Below are positions 1-7,074 of a DNA stretch of 22,996 bases, piece by piece. The position numbers and the translations under genes are program-made. How positions within the stretch are numbered: the stretch's first letter is position 1; each line of letters opens with the position of its first letter. Source of the stretch: Methanosarcinales archaeon (GTDB lineage: Archaea; Halobacteriota; Methanosarcinia; Methanosarcinales; Methanocomedenaceae); assembly GCA_030666885.1 (NCBI GenBank), contig DAOUWY010000004.1, positions 1 through 22,996 on the forward strand, read 5' to 3'. The notes under the pieces were generated by a model. It was given only the letters and a program-made list of their open reading frames with translations. It ran no database searches and was not told the origin of the DNA.

Positions 1-189
1 AGCTTCATGTTCCGTATGTTCTTCAATAGCTTCATGTTCCGTATGTGCCTCATCTGATTCATGCTCTGTTGAAGGTGCAAACTGGTTAACAACTCCCATA
101 AGACATACAATAATTAAACTTAAGTAAAGCAGATATACCATTTTTTTCACTGTGTTCGGATTTTCCAGCCATCTTTCTAAGAACCACAT
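1..189 (-). CDS. Partial one-helix membrane protein with His/Glu-rich repeat tail, last visible gene of the Mrp operon
   Basis: Only the first 63 codons are in the window; the gene continues past the left edge. It starts with ATG one base after the stop of the MrpA/NuoL-like gene, behind a strong Shine-Dalgarno site (GGAGGGGGGAT, 6 nt upstream), so it is very likely real and co-transcribed with the mrp genes. The product has an amphipathic start (residues 1-15), one predicted membrane helix (about 17-35) and then a hydrophilic stretch dominated by His and Glu. Residues 49-54 and 58-63 repeat the unit HTEHEA with a 9-residue period. The underlying DNA is a perfect 19-bp direct repeat (1-19 and 28-46). 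I do not recognise the family. A His-rich segment beside a membrane helix could bind metal or act as a proton buffer, but this is inference. It may be an accessory subunit of the antiporter. Confidence 0.75.
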   Translation of the reverse strand, partial: MWFLERWLENPNTVKKMVYLLYLSLIIVCLMGVVNQFAPSTEHESDEAHTEHEAIEEHTEHEA

Positions 190-190
190 G

Positions 191-1684
191 TTAGATCCCC
201 CCTCCTGTTACATTCGCAACTGCAATATTTACAATATCAAGGAACATACCCGGCGCATCAGGCCAGATACCTATGATTATCGATATGATCGCTGTCAATG
301 TAAGAGGTACCAGCATGGTCAGTGGCGCTTCTTTATATGTCAGCTCTTTATCGGGTTTTTTGAAGAATGCAACATATATGACAGGGAAGAAGTATGCGGC
401 ATTCAGTACGGCACTGATAAGGAGCACGCCTATCAGGATCATATTATCCAGCTCGGCCGCACCAAGCAGCAGGTACCATTTAGTGATATACCCGCCAGCA
501 GGCGGCATCCCGATCATTCCCAGTGCTCCAACTGTGAAAGCAAGCATGGTGATGGGCATCTGTCTGGCAATCCCGTTCATATCGCTGATATTCTCCTTCT
601 TTGCTGTCACTATCAGGGCCCCGGCACACATGAAGAGCGTGATCTTCATAAATCCGTGGTACGGGATATGCAGCATCCCCCCTGTAATGCCGTGCTGCGT
701 GATCAGCACTGCTCCCAATACTACATATGATAACTGGCTCACTGTGGAATATGCAAGTCTCTTTTTAAGATTATCCTGCGTCATTGCAAAGATCGAGGCG
801 AGAATGATGGTGATCGAGACAAAATATGCCATATACAACCACAGACCACTTATTTCCATAAGATCAATTCCGAACACATAGAGAATTACCCGTATAGCAG
901 TAAACACACCTGCTTTCACCACAGCTACCGCATGCAATAGAGCACTCACAGGGGTAGGAGCGACCATGGCAGCAGGCAGCCAGGCATGCAGCGGCATGAA
1001 CGCAGCCTTTGCGCATCCGACCATGAATGTTATAAACAGTATATAGAGCGTTGTTCTCGGTAGAGTTTCCAGCCCGGCAATACCGCTGAATGAAAATTCT
1101 GTCGTGCCTGTATAATGGTAAACCACCAGAATCGAGAACAGCAGGGATATGCCTGATATCATCAGGTATGTCAGGTATTTCCTGCCTGAACTGATAGCCT
1201 CAGAAGTTTCTGTGTGCGCAACAAGCGGATATGTAGAAATGGTCAGCAACTCATAGAACAAAAAGAGCGTGACCAGGTTAGCTGAGAAGGCTATCCCTAT
1301 TGCTGATGAAAGTGCTATCGCAAAGCAGAAATAATACCTCGTCTGCGCATGTTCCTTAAGCGTGCGCATATATCCTATGGAATACGATGATACGAAAATC
1401 CATAAAAATGATGATGTTATTGCAAACAGTATTCCGAATGCATCGACCTTGAATGCAATAGGTAGGTTGGGAAGCATCTCGATTACCGTATAAGTTATTA
1501 CTTTACCCTCAAGTATCAACGGCAGCATAGAGATCACCAGGGAGAACTTGATAAAAGCTGCCACAAATGTCCAGCCTTCCCTGATATTCGGGTATTTGCC
1601 GAATGCAAGGATCAATACTGATGCTACCATTGAAACAAGCACTGCTAGTGCGGGAGTTATTGAATGAACTGTTTCTATTGCCAT
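191..1684 (-). CDS. Mrp antiporter large subunit, MrpA N-terminal/NuoL-like (497 aa)
   Basis: This is a polytopic proton/sodium-translocating subunit of the MrpA/MrpD/NuoL family. The signature H-A-W-L-P-A-A-M (residues 233-240) is followed by APTPVSALLHAVAVVKAG (242-259), which is the NuoL/MrpA version rather than the MrpD version. The expected channel residues are visible: Glu145 in the helix with FLFYELLTIS, Lys226 in GCAKAAF, His251 and Lys257. At 497 residues it matches only the N-terminal part of bacterial MrpA; the C-terminal MrpA parts are encoded separately upstream in the operon (4123-4640). Its ATG follows an AGGTGAT ribosome site, and 11 nt separate it from mrpD. It could equally be called a second MrpD-type subunit, as in hydrogenase-associated complexes. 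Confidence 0.9.
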   Translation of the reverse strand: MAIETVHSITPALAVLVSMVASVLILAFGKYPNIREGWTFVAAFIKFSLVISMLPLILEGKVITYTVIEMLPNLPIAFKVDAFGILFAITSSFLWIFVSSYSIGYMRTLKEHAQTRYYFCFAIALSSAIGIAFSANLVTLFLFYELLTISTYPLVAHTETSEAISSGRKYLTYLMISGISLLFSILVVYHYTGTTEFSFSGIAGLETLPRTTLYILFITFMVGCAKAAFMPLHAWLPAAMVAPTPVSALLHAVAVVKAGVFTAIRVILYVFGIDLMEISGLWLYMAYFVSITIILASIFAMTQDNLKKRLAYSTVSQLSYVVLGAVLITQHGITGGMLHIPYHGFMKITLFMCAGALIVTAKKENISDMNGIARQMPITMLAFTVGALGMIGMPPAGGYITKWYLLLGAAELDNMILIGVLLISAVLNAAYFFPVIYVAFFKKPDKELTYKEAPLTMLVPLTLTAIISIIIGIWPDAPGMFLDIVNIAVANVTGGGI

Positions 1685-1695
1685 TATTTATCACC

Positions 1696-3207
1696 TCACG
1701 GAAGTACTCCTATTCCAAGCAGTGCATTTGACAGCGGTTCAAGTACATAGTGCAGCGGATAATATGCAAACAATCCGAAGAATATGCACAGTACGGCAAG
1801 TAATACCATCGGTATCAGCATAGAAAGCGGGGCCTCATCTCGTTTGATATGCTCAACTTCATGCGGGTGACCGAACCAGATGTTGTCAAAGACCCGCCAG
1901 AAATAGACTATATTGAGCAGGCTTGAGACCAGGATAACGATCACAAATATCCACTGCCCTGCATTTATCGATCCCAATGCAAGATACCATTTGCTTGTAA
2001 ACCCTACGGTCCCTGGCACGCCAATCATTGAAAGAGCTGCAATCAGGAACACTGTGGTCGTTACCGGCATCTTCTTGCCAAGTCCCTGGAACTGATGCAG
2101 GTTTCTAATACCGGTCCTGTAGAATATGGCACCTGCGACAAGAAAGAGAGCGCATTTCATTAGTGAATGGTTTAGTATATGCAGCAGTCCGCCCTGCATT
2201 CCGATCACGTTCGCAAGCCCGACACCGAGCAGGATATACCCGATCTGGCTGATACTTGAATATGCAAGCATACGCTTGATATCGCTCTGGGCTATTGCAA
2301 GTACCGATCCTACAACAATCGCAAGCGCAGCAGCCCATGTGAGGATTTCAGCCATCCTGGTCATATCTATCACAAATTCAGGTGTGAAGACACTGAACAT
2401 GAACCTGATCATTGCATATGCTCCGACTTTTGTCATGAGTCCTGCTATAAGTGCACTGGCTGCTGACGGTGCATGTGTATAAGCATCAGGCAGCCAGGCA
2501 TGCAGCGGGAACAGACCTACCTTGATGCTGAACCCTACCATAAAAAAGGCAAGTGCGGCAAGTACCACCTTGTTATCATAGATACTTGGTAAAAGACCCT
2601 GCATGTCAGCAATATTCAGCGAACCGGTTACAGCATATAGATATCCGATTCCAAGCAGGATAAACGATGCTGCTACTGTTCCCATGATCAGGTAATTGAA
2701 ACTTGCTACTACTCCGTCTCCACGGTCACCCATTGCGATAAGAGCATAAGCTGTCAGCGATGATATCTCAAGAAATACATAAAAGTTGAAGATATCACCT
2801 GTGATGGTCATACCCATAAGTCCGGTGATCAGCAACAGGAAAATGGAATAGAACGGGATTATCTTATTCGGAAGTTCTTTTTTAATACTTTCGATAGAAT
2901 AGATACCCACCATCAACCCGATAAATGCAATGATCAGGCATACAAAGCCGTTAAGCAGGTCGATCACGTATTCTATACCTATCGGCGGAGTCCAGCCGCC
3001 GAGGTGATAATGTATCGTACCGCTGGTGATCACAGTATAAAGGTTGCTTGACGTCATAAGAAGTACTGCAAACATCGTCAGCATTACCCAGTACCAGCAG
3101 AGTTTGCGGTCTATCCATCCGACTATAGGTGTCAAAAAGCCAGCCATAAGCGGGATTACAACAGTGAGTACAGGCAGGTGGTCAGTTATCAAATCAAATC
3201 CGGTCAC
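1696..3207 (-). CDS. mrpD: Mrp Na+/H+ antiporter subunit D
   Basis: This 503-residue antiporter-like membrane subunit belongs to the family shared by MrpD, NuoM/NuoN and MbhH. The diagnostic block HAWLPDAYTHAPSAASALIA (residues 236-255) is the MrpD form. The transmembrane Glu147 (in YVFLEISS) and Lys229 (in GFSIKVG) are the conserved proton-path residues, and Lys260 follows the HAWLPD block. Translation starts at GTG; its GTGA overlaps the TGA of mrpC by 4 nt, and GGAGGGTGAA lies just upstream, so translation is probably coupled. In the complex, MrpD and the MrpA-like subunit are the two large ion-pumping halves that exchange Na+ for H+ across the cytoplasmic membrane. Confidence 0.95.
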   Translation of the reverse strand: MTGFDLITDHLPVLTVVIPLMAGFLTPIVGWIDRKLCWYWVMLTMFAVLLMTSSNLYTVITSGTIHYHLGGWTPPIGIEYVIDLLNGFVCLIIAFIGLMVGIYSIESIKKELPNKIIPFYSIFLLLITGLMGMTITGDIFNFYVFLEISSLTAYALIAMGDRGDGVVASFNYLIMGTVAASFILLGIGYLYAVTGSLNIADMQGLLPSIYDNKVVLAALAFFMVGFSIKVGLFPLHAWLPDAYTHAPSAASALIAGLMTKVGAYAMIRFMFSVFTPEFVIDMTRMAEILTWAAALAIVVGSVLAIAQSDIKRMLAYSSISQIGYILLGVGLANVIGMQGGLLHILNHSLMKCALFLVAGAIFYRTGIRNLHQFQGLGKKMPVTTTVFLIAALSMIGVPGTVGFTSKWYLALGSINAGQWIFVIVILVSSLLNIVYFWRVFDNIWFGHPHEVEHIKRDEAPLSMLIPMVLLAVLCIFFGLFAYYPLHYVLEPLSNALLGIGVLP

Positions 3208-3656
3208 TGTTCACCCTCCTGTTTTTGTCTTGCATGCTCTGAGAACTCAGGCTGTAGTTGCCGCCTGTATGCAAGGATCACATCCTCTTCCAGAGATCCG
3301 TACTCTTCATATATCTTGATGATCAATGCAAGCGCTACTGCTGTGGTACTGACAGCAACCACGATAGCGGTCAGTATCAGTACATGCGGCAGTGGGTTTA
3401 CATATATCACTTCACTTACTGCTTTGTGTGCCGCATCAGCACCGTCATGACCGTGTAGCAGGATAGGGGCCGTGCCGCCTTTAACCTCTGCAAGTGATAT
3501 GTAGAACAAAAATATCGCTGTCTGGAATATATTTGCTCCGATGACCTTTTTAATAAGGTTCTTTTTTGCGATCATTGCATAGAACCCGATCATCATCAGC
3601 GTAACATATATCCAGTAATTAAATTCGGCAAAGATTATCTCGATAATTCCGCTCAT
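3204..3656 (-). CDS. mrpC: Mrp Na+/H+ antiporter subunit C (MbhG/NuoK-like)
   Basis: This 150-residue protein has three predicted helices and is related to NuoK of complex I. The hallmark NPLPHVLILTAIVVAVSTTA lies at residues 88-107 and identifies MrpC. Between helices 2 and 3 it has an insert containing a G-G and H-G-H-D segment, slightly longer than in compact bacterial MrpC. After the third helix there is a charged cytoplasmic tail of about 35 residues ending in Glu/Gln-rich sequence. ATGA overlaps with the genes on both sides (3653-3656 with mrpB; GTGA at 3204-3207 with mrpD) imply tight co-translation. Confidence 0.93.
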   Translation of the reverse strand: MSGIIEIIFAEFNYWIYVTLMMIGFYAMIAKKNLIKKVIGANIFQTAIFLFYISLAEVKGGTAPILLHGHDGADAAHKAVSEVIYVNPLPHVLILTAIVVAVSTTAVALALIIKIYEEYGSLEEDVILAYRRQLQPEFSEHARQKQEGEQ

Positions 3657-4126
3657 TGTCCTGCCTCCTCTGAAGCAGGAAGTTCTTCCTCGTCTGTTTC
3701 AGGAGGTGAGACATCAAAAAAGAGCGAGATCATCACTGCAAGCACAGTTATACCGATACCGATCTCTACTACATCAATAAGGAGTCTGGAAACCACGGCC
3801 GGATTATCCGGCAGCAGCGGGACCACACCATACTGGAGAAACATTCCTCCAAATACCAGGCATGATATCCCTGTTACTGCAAATATGGCAACTCCCGAAC
3901 TGGAAAGTATCCTGTTAAGTTTATCGGACATCCTTTGTTTGCCTTCTTTATGGCCGTATATCATGGCATAGAGGATAATGCCCGCGCCAAATATTACGCC
4001 TCCCTGGAAACCACCGCCAGGTCCGCTTGCACCGTGCATGATAACATACAGGGCGAATATTTGAATGAACGGTACCATGATCCTGACAACAGTACGTATG
4101 ACAATGCTTTCTTGTATCCCGCTCAT
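3653..4126 (-). CDS. mrpB: Mrp Na+/H+ antiporter subunit B (MbhF-like)
   Basis: This 157-residue polytopic protein carries the MrpB fingerprint H-G-A-S-G-P-G-G-G-F-Q-G-G at residues 31-43 just after the first membrane helix. A second domain (about 75-140) has two or three more helices and ends in an acidic tail (PPETDEEELPASEE). MrpB is a small structural subunit that packs against the MrpA C-terminal-like subunits and helps form the Na+ path; that role is known for the family, not shown here. The ATG overlaps the stop of the MbhE-like gene by 4 nt and has GGGAGAT upstream. Confidence 0.92.
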   Translation of the reverse strand: MSGIQESIVIRTVVRIMVPFIQIFALYVIMHGASGPGGGFQGGVIFGAGIILYAMIYGHKEGKQRMSDKLNRILSSSGVAIFAVTGISCLVFGGMFLQYGVVPLLPDNPAVVSRLLIDVVEIGIGITVLAVMISLFFDVSPPETDEEELPASEEAGQ

Positions 4127-4398
4127 ATCTCCCGCCTCCGCAGGAGCAGGATGACAGTCATTCCCGCAGTAAAGATCACAGTGACTTCACCGAGAGTATC
4201 ATAACCTCGATAATTTGCCAGTAGCGCAGTTACAATATTTCCCACACCCGATTCGGTTTCAGCATGGGTTATATAATGTTCTATGATCGGATGCTGGTAA
4301 GCCGGAGACTCCGGATCTCCGAACGCTGGCAGATCCTGCCCGGCGTAAATAAGCATCCCGCCTGCCAGTATCACAGCTATAAGTGCAATAATCTTCAA
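4123..4398 (-). CDS. MbhE-like subunit (MrpA C-terminal fragment), Mrp antiporter
   Basis: This 91-residue protein has an N-terminal helix (about 3-20), a polar loop of about 35 residues, and the diagnostic segment NYRGYDTLGEVTVIFTAGM (62-80), followed by the end of the second helix. That segment is shared by MbhE of archaeal membrane-bound hydrogenases and by the far C-terminus of bacterial MrpA. Asp67 and Glu71 are the conserved acidic residues. Translation begins at TTG (4398-4396), overlapping the upstream TGA as TTGA, with GGAGGAGTGA close upstream. Because MrpA in bacteria is one long protein, this gene and its upstream neighbour represent its detached C-terminal part. Confidence 0.88.
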   Translation of the reverse strand: MKIIALIAVILAGGMLIYAGQDLPAFGDPESPAYQHPIIEHYITHAETESGVGNIVTALLANYRGYDTLGEVTVIFTAGMTVILLLRRREI

Positions 4399-4640
4399 TC
4401 TTCACTCCTCCCTTCGGTTCTGGCAAGTGTTGCAATAAAAAGCACTGTGGTAATACCGGCTCCGACTGCAGCTTCAGTGAAACCTACATCGACCGACTGC
4501 ATCTCTACCCAGACTATAGCCATGATCAGGCTATATGCCGATAAGATGATCACTGCTGAGAGCAGGTCTTTTATTGATATGGCAGCTATTGCGCAGACCA
4601 CTAAAAAGAGCAGCAGGGTAATATCAAGTATCCATATCAT
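4395..4640 (-). CDS. MbhD-like subunit (DUF4040 type, MrpA C-terminal fragment)
   Basis: This 81-residue protein has three predicted helices. Residues 48-64, around Q-S-V-D-V-G-F-T-E-A-A-V-G-A-G, carry the DUF4040/MbhD hallmark, with Asp51 and Glu56 as the conserved acidic pair. In the Thermococcus hydrogenase the equivalent MbhD sits between the MrpG-like MbhC and MbhE, exactly as here. The ATG overlaps the mrpG stop (ATGA at 4637-4640). It ends in a short charged tail (TEGRSED). In the complex it lies at the interface between the large antiporter subunit and the small-subunit bundle. Confidence 0.88.
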   Translation of the reverse strand: MIWILDITLLLFLVVCAIAAISIKDLLSAVIILSAYSLIMAIVWVEMQSVDVGFTEAAVGAGITTVLFIATLARTEGRSED

Positions 4641-5050
4641 TTTAGCTCACCCCCATTAATAATTTTATCAGTCTCCGAATCCTGATCATATATCCATTGT
4701 GTTTCATCTGTTTTCTTCCAGGGTTGCAATCCTACATCATGTGCAGCCTTTGCAATGGCATGAGTTGAGGTGGGATTTGCCAGTAAAATGAAAAGTATCA
4801 GAAGTATAATCTTGATGCTGACGAATAATGCATGTTGAAGATCACCTTTGAATAAACCTTCATATCCGGTCTCATAAATAATTAACGCGAACAGCATCAA
4901 CCCTTCACCGAGCGTATCACACTTGCCTGTTGCATGCATCCTGGAATAGAAATCGGGAAAGCGCACGAATCCTATTGTGCCGGCTAGCATAAAGAATAGA
5001 CCAATCAACAAAAGTAAAACCACTATTATATTTATAATTGAGTCAAACAT
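4637..5050 (-). CDS. mrpG: Mrp Na+/H+ antiporter subunit G
   Basis: The fingerprint GTIGFVRFPDFYSRMHA, followed by T-G-K-C-D-T-L-G-E-G, is diagnostic of MrpG/MnhG. A later N-P-T-S-T-H-A-I-A-K-A-A-H closes the third helix. I place the start at the ATG at 5050 because GAGGATGAT lies directly before it; the ATG three codons further upstream (5059) has no room for a ribosome site. The resulting 137 residues exceed the compact bacterial form by a hydrophilic C-terminal tail of about 30 residues (with K-K-T-D-E-T-Q-W-I-Y-D-Q-D). It is a small structural subunit with three membrane helices. Confidence 0.93.
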   Translation of the reverse strand: MFDSIINIIVVLLLLIGLFFMLAGTIGFVRFPDFYSRMHATGKCDTLGEGLMLFALIIYETGYEGLFKGDLQHALFVSIKIILLILFILLANPTSTHAIAKAAHDVGLQPWKKTDETQWIYDQDSETDKIINGGELK

Positions 5051-5068
5051 ACTTATCATCCTCTTGTT

Positions 5069-5329
5069 TTAGTACCTCGTCGCTGCTATTGTCATAATGA
5101 AATTAAGGATGGCATAGACCAGTGCGATATCAAAAAAATCCGGCCTTCCGTAGATAAAACCTATTAGTACTAACAGTACGATCGTTTTAGTACCGATCAC
5201 ATTTACTGCAATGATCCTGTTGAAAATACCCGGCCCCTCTATTCCGCGGTATAATGATACAAAACTTGCAATAACTATGATAACTGCTACTGATAAGAAG
5301 ATATCCTGCATTTGTATTATCCCGACCAT
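5069..5329 (-). CDS. mrpF: Mrp Na+/H+ antiporter subunit F
   Basis: This 86-residue protein has three predicted helices, which is the normal size for MrpF/MnhF. The segment Y-R-G-I-E-G-P-G-I-F-N-R-I-I-A-V-N-V-I-G-T-K (about 27-48) is the family signature: a polar loop entering helix 2 with the conserved Asn-Arg. The C-terminal D-I-A-L-V-Y-A-I-L-N-F also matches. The ATG is preceded by GGAGGACTGATC. The gene starts 2 nt after mrpE ends, so it is the second gene of the operon. Confidence 0.92.
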   Translation of the reverse strand: MVGIIQMQDIFLSVAVIIVIASFVSLYRGIEGPGIFNRIIAVNVIGTKTIVLLVLIGFIYGRPDFFDIALVYAILNFIMTIAATRY

Positions 5330-5331
5330 GA

Positions 5332-5814
5332 TCAGTCCTCCATAAAGATATGGGCAATTTTACGCTCCATCGTCCCTTCGAGAAGATCGTCTGCAGGCTC
5401 TTTGGCAATGGCATGTACATAGAAAATATCATCAATTATATCAACGGTCACTGTACCTGGTGTGAGTGTTATTGAATTTGCAAGCGCGGTACGTGCGACC
5501 TCGCTCCTCAGTTTTGTCCTGAAAGAAATGATCTGCGGGTCTATCGGCATACTTGGGGAAAGTGCCCGTTTTGCTACATCAATGTTGGCAATTACTATCT
5601 GGTATATGAGCCAGGGCAGGTAGGCAATGAAACGTACAGTCTTTGTCAAGCGGTAATTTCCTGTATCCTGAAAAATGAGATCATGTGATGCAAAAGCAAT
5701 TATGGTGCAACAAATAATACCTGAACCAAGGTGGAATAGATCGAAATGTGCCGAAAGTAAGACCCAGAAAGTGAATAAAATAATAAAAGTTATAATAATG
5801 TCTTTAATATTCAT
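5332..5814 (-). CDS. mrpE: Mrp Na+/H+ antiporter subunit E, first gene of the operon
   Basis: This 160-residue protein has two N-terminal membrane helices (about 5-22 and 26-45), a third helix near 62-80, and a cytoplasmic domain with the diagnostic NSITLTPGTVTVDI (about 113-126). Family members end in a short alpha/beta domain, and the length here is typical. The start ATG follows AAAGGTGA with a 6-nt spacer and is the first start downstream of an AT-rich promoter region, so it leads the operon E-F-G-D'-E'-B-C-D-A'. That order copies mbhA-H of Thermococcus hydrogenases rather than the bacterial mrpA-first order. Confidence 0.94.
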   Translation of the reverse strand: MNIKDIIITFIILFTFWVLLSAHFDLFHLGSGIICCTIIAFASHDLIFQDTGNYRLTKTVRFIAYLPWLIYQIVIANIDVAKRALSPSMPIDPQIISFRTKLRSEVARTALANSITLTPGTVTVDIIDDIFYVHAIAKEPADDLLEGTMERKIAHIFMED

Positions 5815-5820
5815 GATAAA

Positions 5821-5895
5821 TCACCTTTCTTCCTCTTTCCCAGCCTATAATATTTATAAATTTTGGTGAATATATGGACTATATAAATATGTGGT
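5821..5895 (-). promoter_or_regulatory. Probable mrp operon promoter and ribosome site
   Basis: On the minus strand there are two TATA-like elements upstream of mrpE: one around 5887-5880 (within ATATTTATATAG) and one around 5860-5851 (TTTATAAATA). The first would place a start near 5858 with a leader of about 45 nt; the second would start just before the AAAGGTGA ribosome site at 5821-5828. I cannot tell which is used. Confidence 0.5.
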
Positions 5896-6247
5896 TAATA
5901 TGTTTTGACAATAATTACAAAAAAGTATAATGTTAGATTAGTTCACACTGAGAATTATGTAATCTATTATTTTTTTACTTAGATTTATGTTATTTATTAT
6001 ATTTATTGAAAATATGACATTTGTAATTTATATTGTAGAATTTTTTTGACCGATGGTTCAAAGATTTATATATATTTATACAGATCGAATATTTTAATAC
6101 TGATTAGATGTGAACAGACATAAGGAAAAAAAAAATCCCCGAAACCAAAGATTTAATAACCCTGAACTCTTACGATATTGCAATATTCCTCTTCTGATAA
6201 ACGAAAGGAACTGCAATCAATACAAGATTACAAAGGAAGGTATTACG
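5896..6247. promoter_or_regulatory. AT-rich divergent region with the promoter and long leader of the 6248 gene
   Basis: No convincing gene lies here. The left part is a very AT-rich spacer. A good plus-strand TATA element, TTTATATATA at 6065-6074, predicts transcription from about 6095-6100, leaving a leader of about 150 nt before the ATG at 6248. The leader contains an A10 run (6126-6135) and an inverted repeat: ATTGCA-ATA-TTCCT at 6177-6190 pairs with AGGAA-C-TGCAAT at 6206-6217. The ribosome site AAGGAAGGT precedes the ATG. Confidence 0.5.
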
Positions 6248-6967
6248 ATGGCAAAATTAAAAAAAGCATCAACAAAAGAGACTGAACCTGAGCGGGTTGC
6301 CGCTTTGGAAGTACGCATCTCAAATATTTATACACAGTACCGGCAGCTTCTACCGAGTGATTATAAATGGGAGGATGAGCACTCCCGCTGGAATGAACTT
6401 GTATACTGCATATTTGCTGAACTTACAGAACATTCATATTTAGATGCGCGTTCTCTGTCCGACAATATTTCAGAATTGAACCTGTTGGATATCGAGGACC
6501 TGGCAAATGTTAAAATAATGGACGACGGAATGGCCGATCCTGACAATAAGCGCATAATGACTATCACTGATATTCTTCTTTCAAATGATGTTAATGAGGC
6601 TGACATTAAGAAGACCTTATCGGCAATATGCAAGGTAGCCCAGGCTATTATGGAAAATTATGATGGAAAGATACAGAAGTTCCTTCGCAAATACGGTCAG
6701 GAGATAGTTGATGAATTCGACTCGCATGTCTCGTTCAGTGAAGTAGATAAGGGTACACAGTCCCGTATTTTGGTAAAATGGATCCAGAATACACTTGCAA
6801 TGCCTCTTGCATTCTCAAATATCTATACAGCCAGGTTCTGTGAGATCGAAGGTGTTACTTATCATGAACTGGCAGAGGCTGCTGACAACCTCGGGCTCAA
6901 TGGTGCAGTACTGGATGACCTTCTTGAGGTTTTTGTCGTAGATGCTCAAAACCAGGTGAAAAAATAG
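6248..6967 (+). CDS. Unrecognised soluble helical protein (239 aa)
   Basis: I do not recognise this family. The start is chosen at ATG 6248, which has AAGGAAGGT a few bases upstream; an in-frame GTG at 6110 would add 46 low-complexity residues without a ribosome site. The product has a basic N-terminus (M-A-K-L-K-K), no membrane helix and no signal peptide, and reads as a chain of amphipathic helices. Tryptophans at 41, 48 and 178, and only three cysteines (54, 128, 198), are scattered without a metal motif. The order of helices around D-I-L-L-S (109-113) and A-I-C-K-V-A-Q-A-I (126-134) faintly recalls HhH-GPD glycosylase folds, but the helix-hairpin-helix G-V-G motif and the catalytic Lys/Asp context are not evident, so I do not assign that. 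It is divergent from mrp and convergent with the Usp genes. It is likely cytoplasmic. Confidence 0.8.
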   Translation: MAKLKKASTKETEPERVAALEVRISNIYTQYRQLLPSDYKWEDEHSRWNELVYCIFAELTEHSYLDARSLSDNISELNLLDIEDLANVKIMDDGMADPDNKRIMTITDILLSNDVNEADIKKTLSAICKVAQAIMENYDGKIQKFLRKYGQEIVDEFDSHVSFSEVDKGTQSRILVKWIQNTLAMPLAFSNIYTARFCEIEGVTYHELAEAADNLGLNGAVLDDLLEVFVVDAQNQVKK

Positions 6968-6969
6968 CT

Positions 6970-7056
6970 TTTTAAAGTAAGGGTACTTTTTTAAAAAACC
7001 GGAGGTTAACAGAGTTTTGAATTCTCTGTGAACCTCTTTGGTTTTGTTTATATATT
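6970..7056. terminator. Convergent, probably bidirectional transcription terminator (two hairpins)
   Basis: Two inverted repeats fill the gap between the convergent genes. The first is AAAGTA-aggg-TACTTT (6976-6991), flanked by T and A runs. The second pairs GAGGTTAACAGAG (7002-7014) with CTCTGTGAACCTC (7024-7036), 12 of 13 bases, around a 9-nt loop; an outer AAAACC/GGTTTT can extend it. T-rich tracts follow on either strand, as expected for archaeal termination from both sides. Confidence 0.6.
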
Positions 7057-7074
7057 TGTCTGGATATCTGCGAC

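Noticed and set aside
152..881. Plus-strand open frames opposite the MrpA/NuoL-like gene (152-730 and 273-881)
   Set aside because: They are antisense to a well-supported membrane protein gene, have odd composition and no ribosome site; they are shadows of its codon pattern.
6110..6247. N-terminal extension of the 239-aa protein from GTG 6110
   Set aside because: The added residues are low-complexity, no ribosome site precedes the GTG, and it lies almost at the predicted transcription start; ATG 6248 has a strong site.
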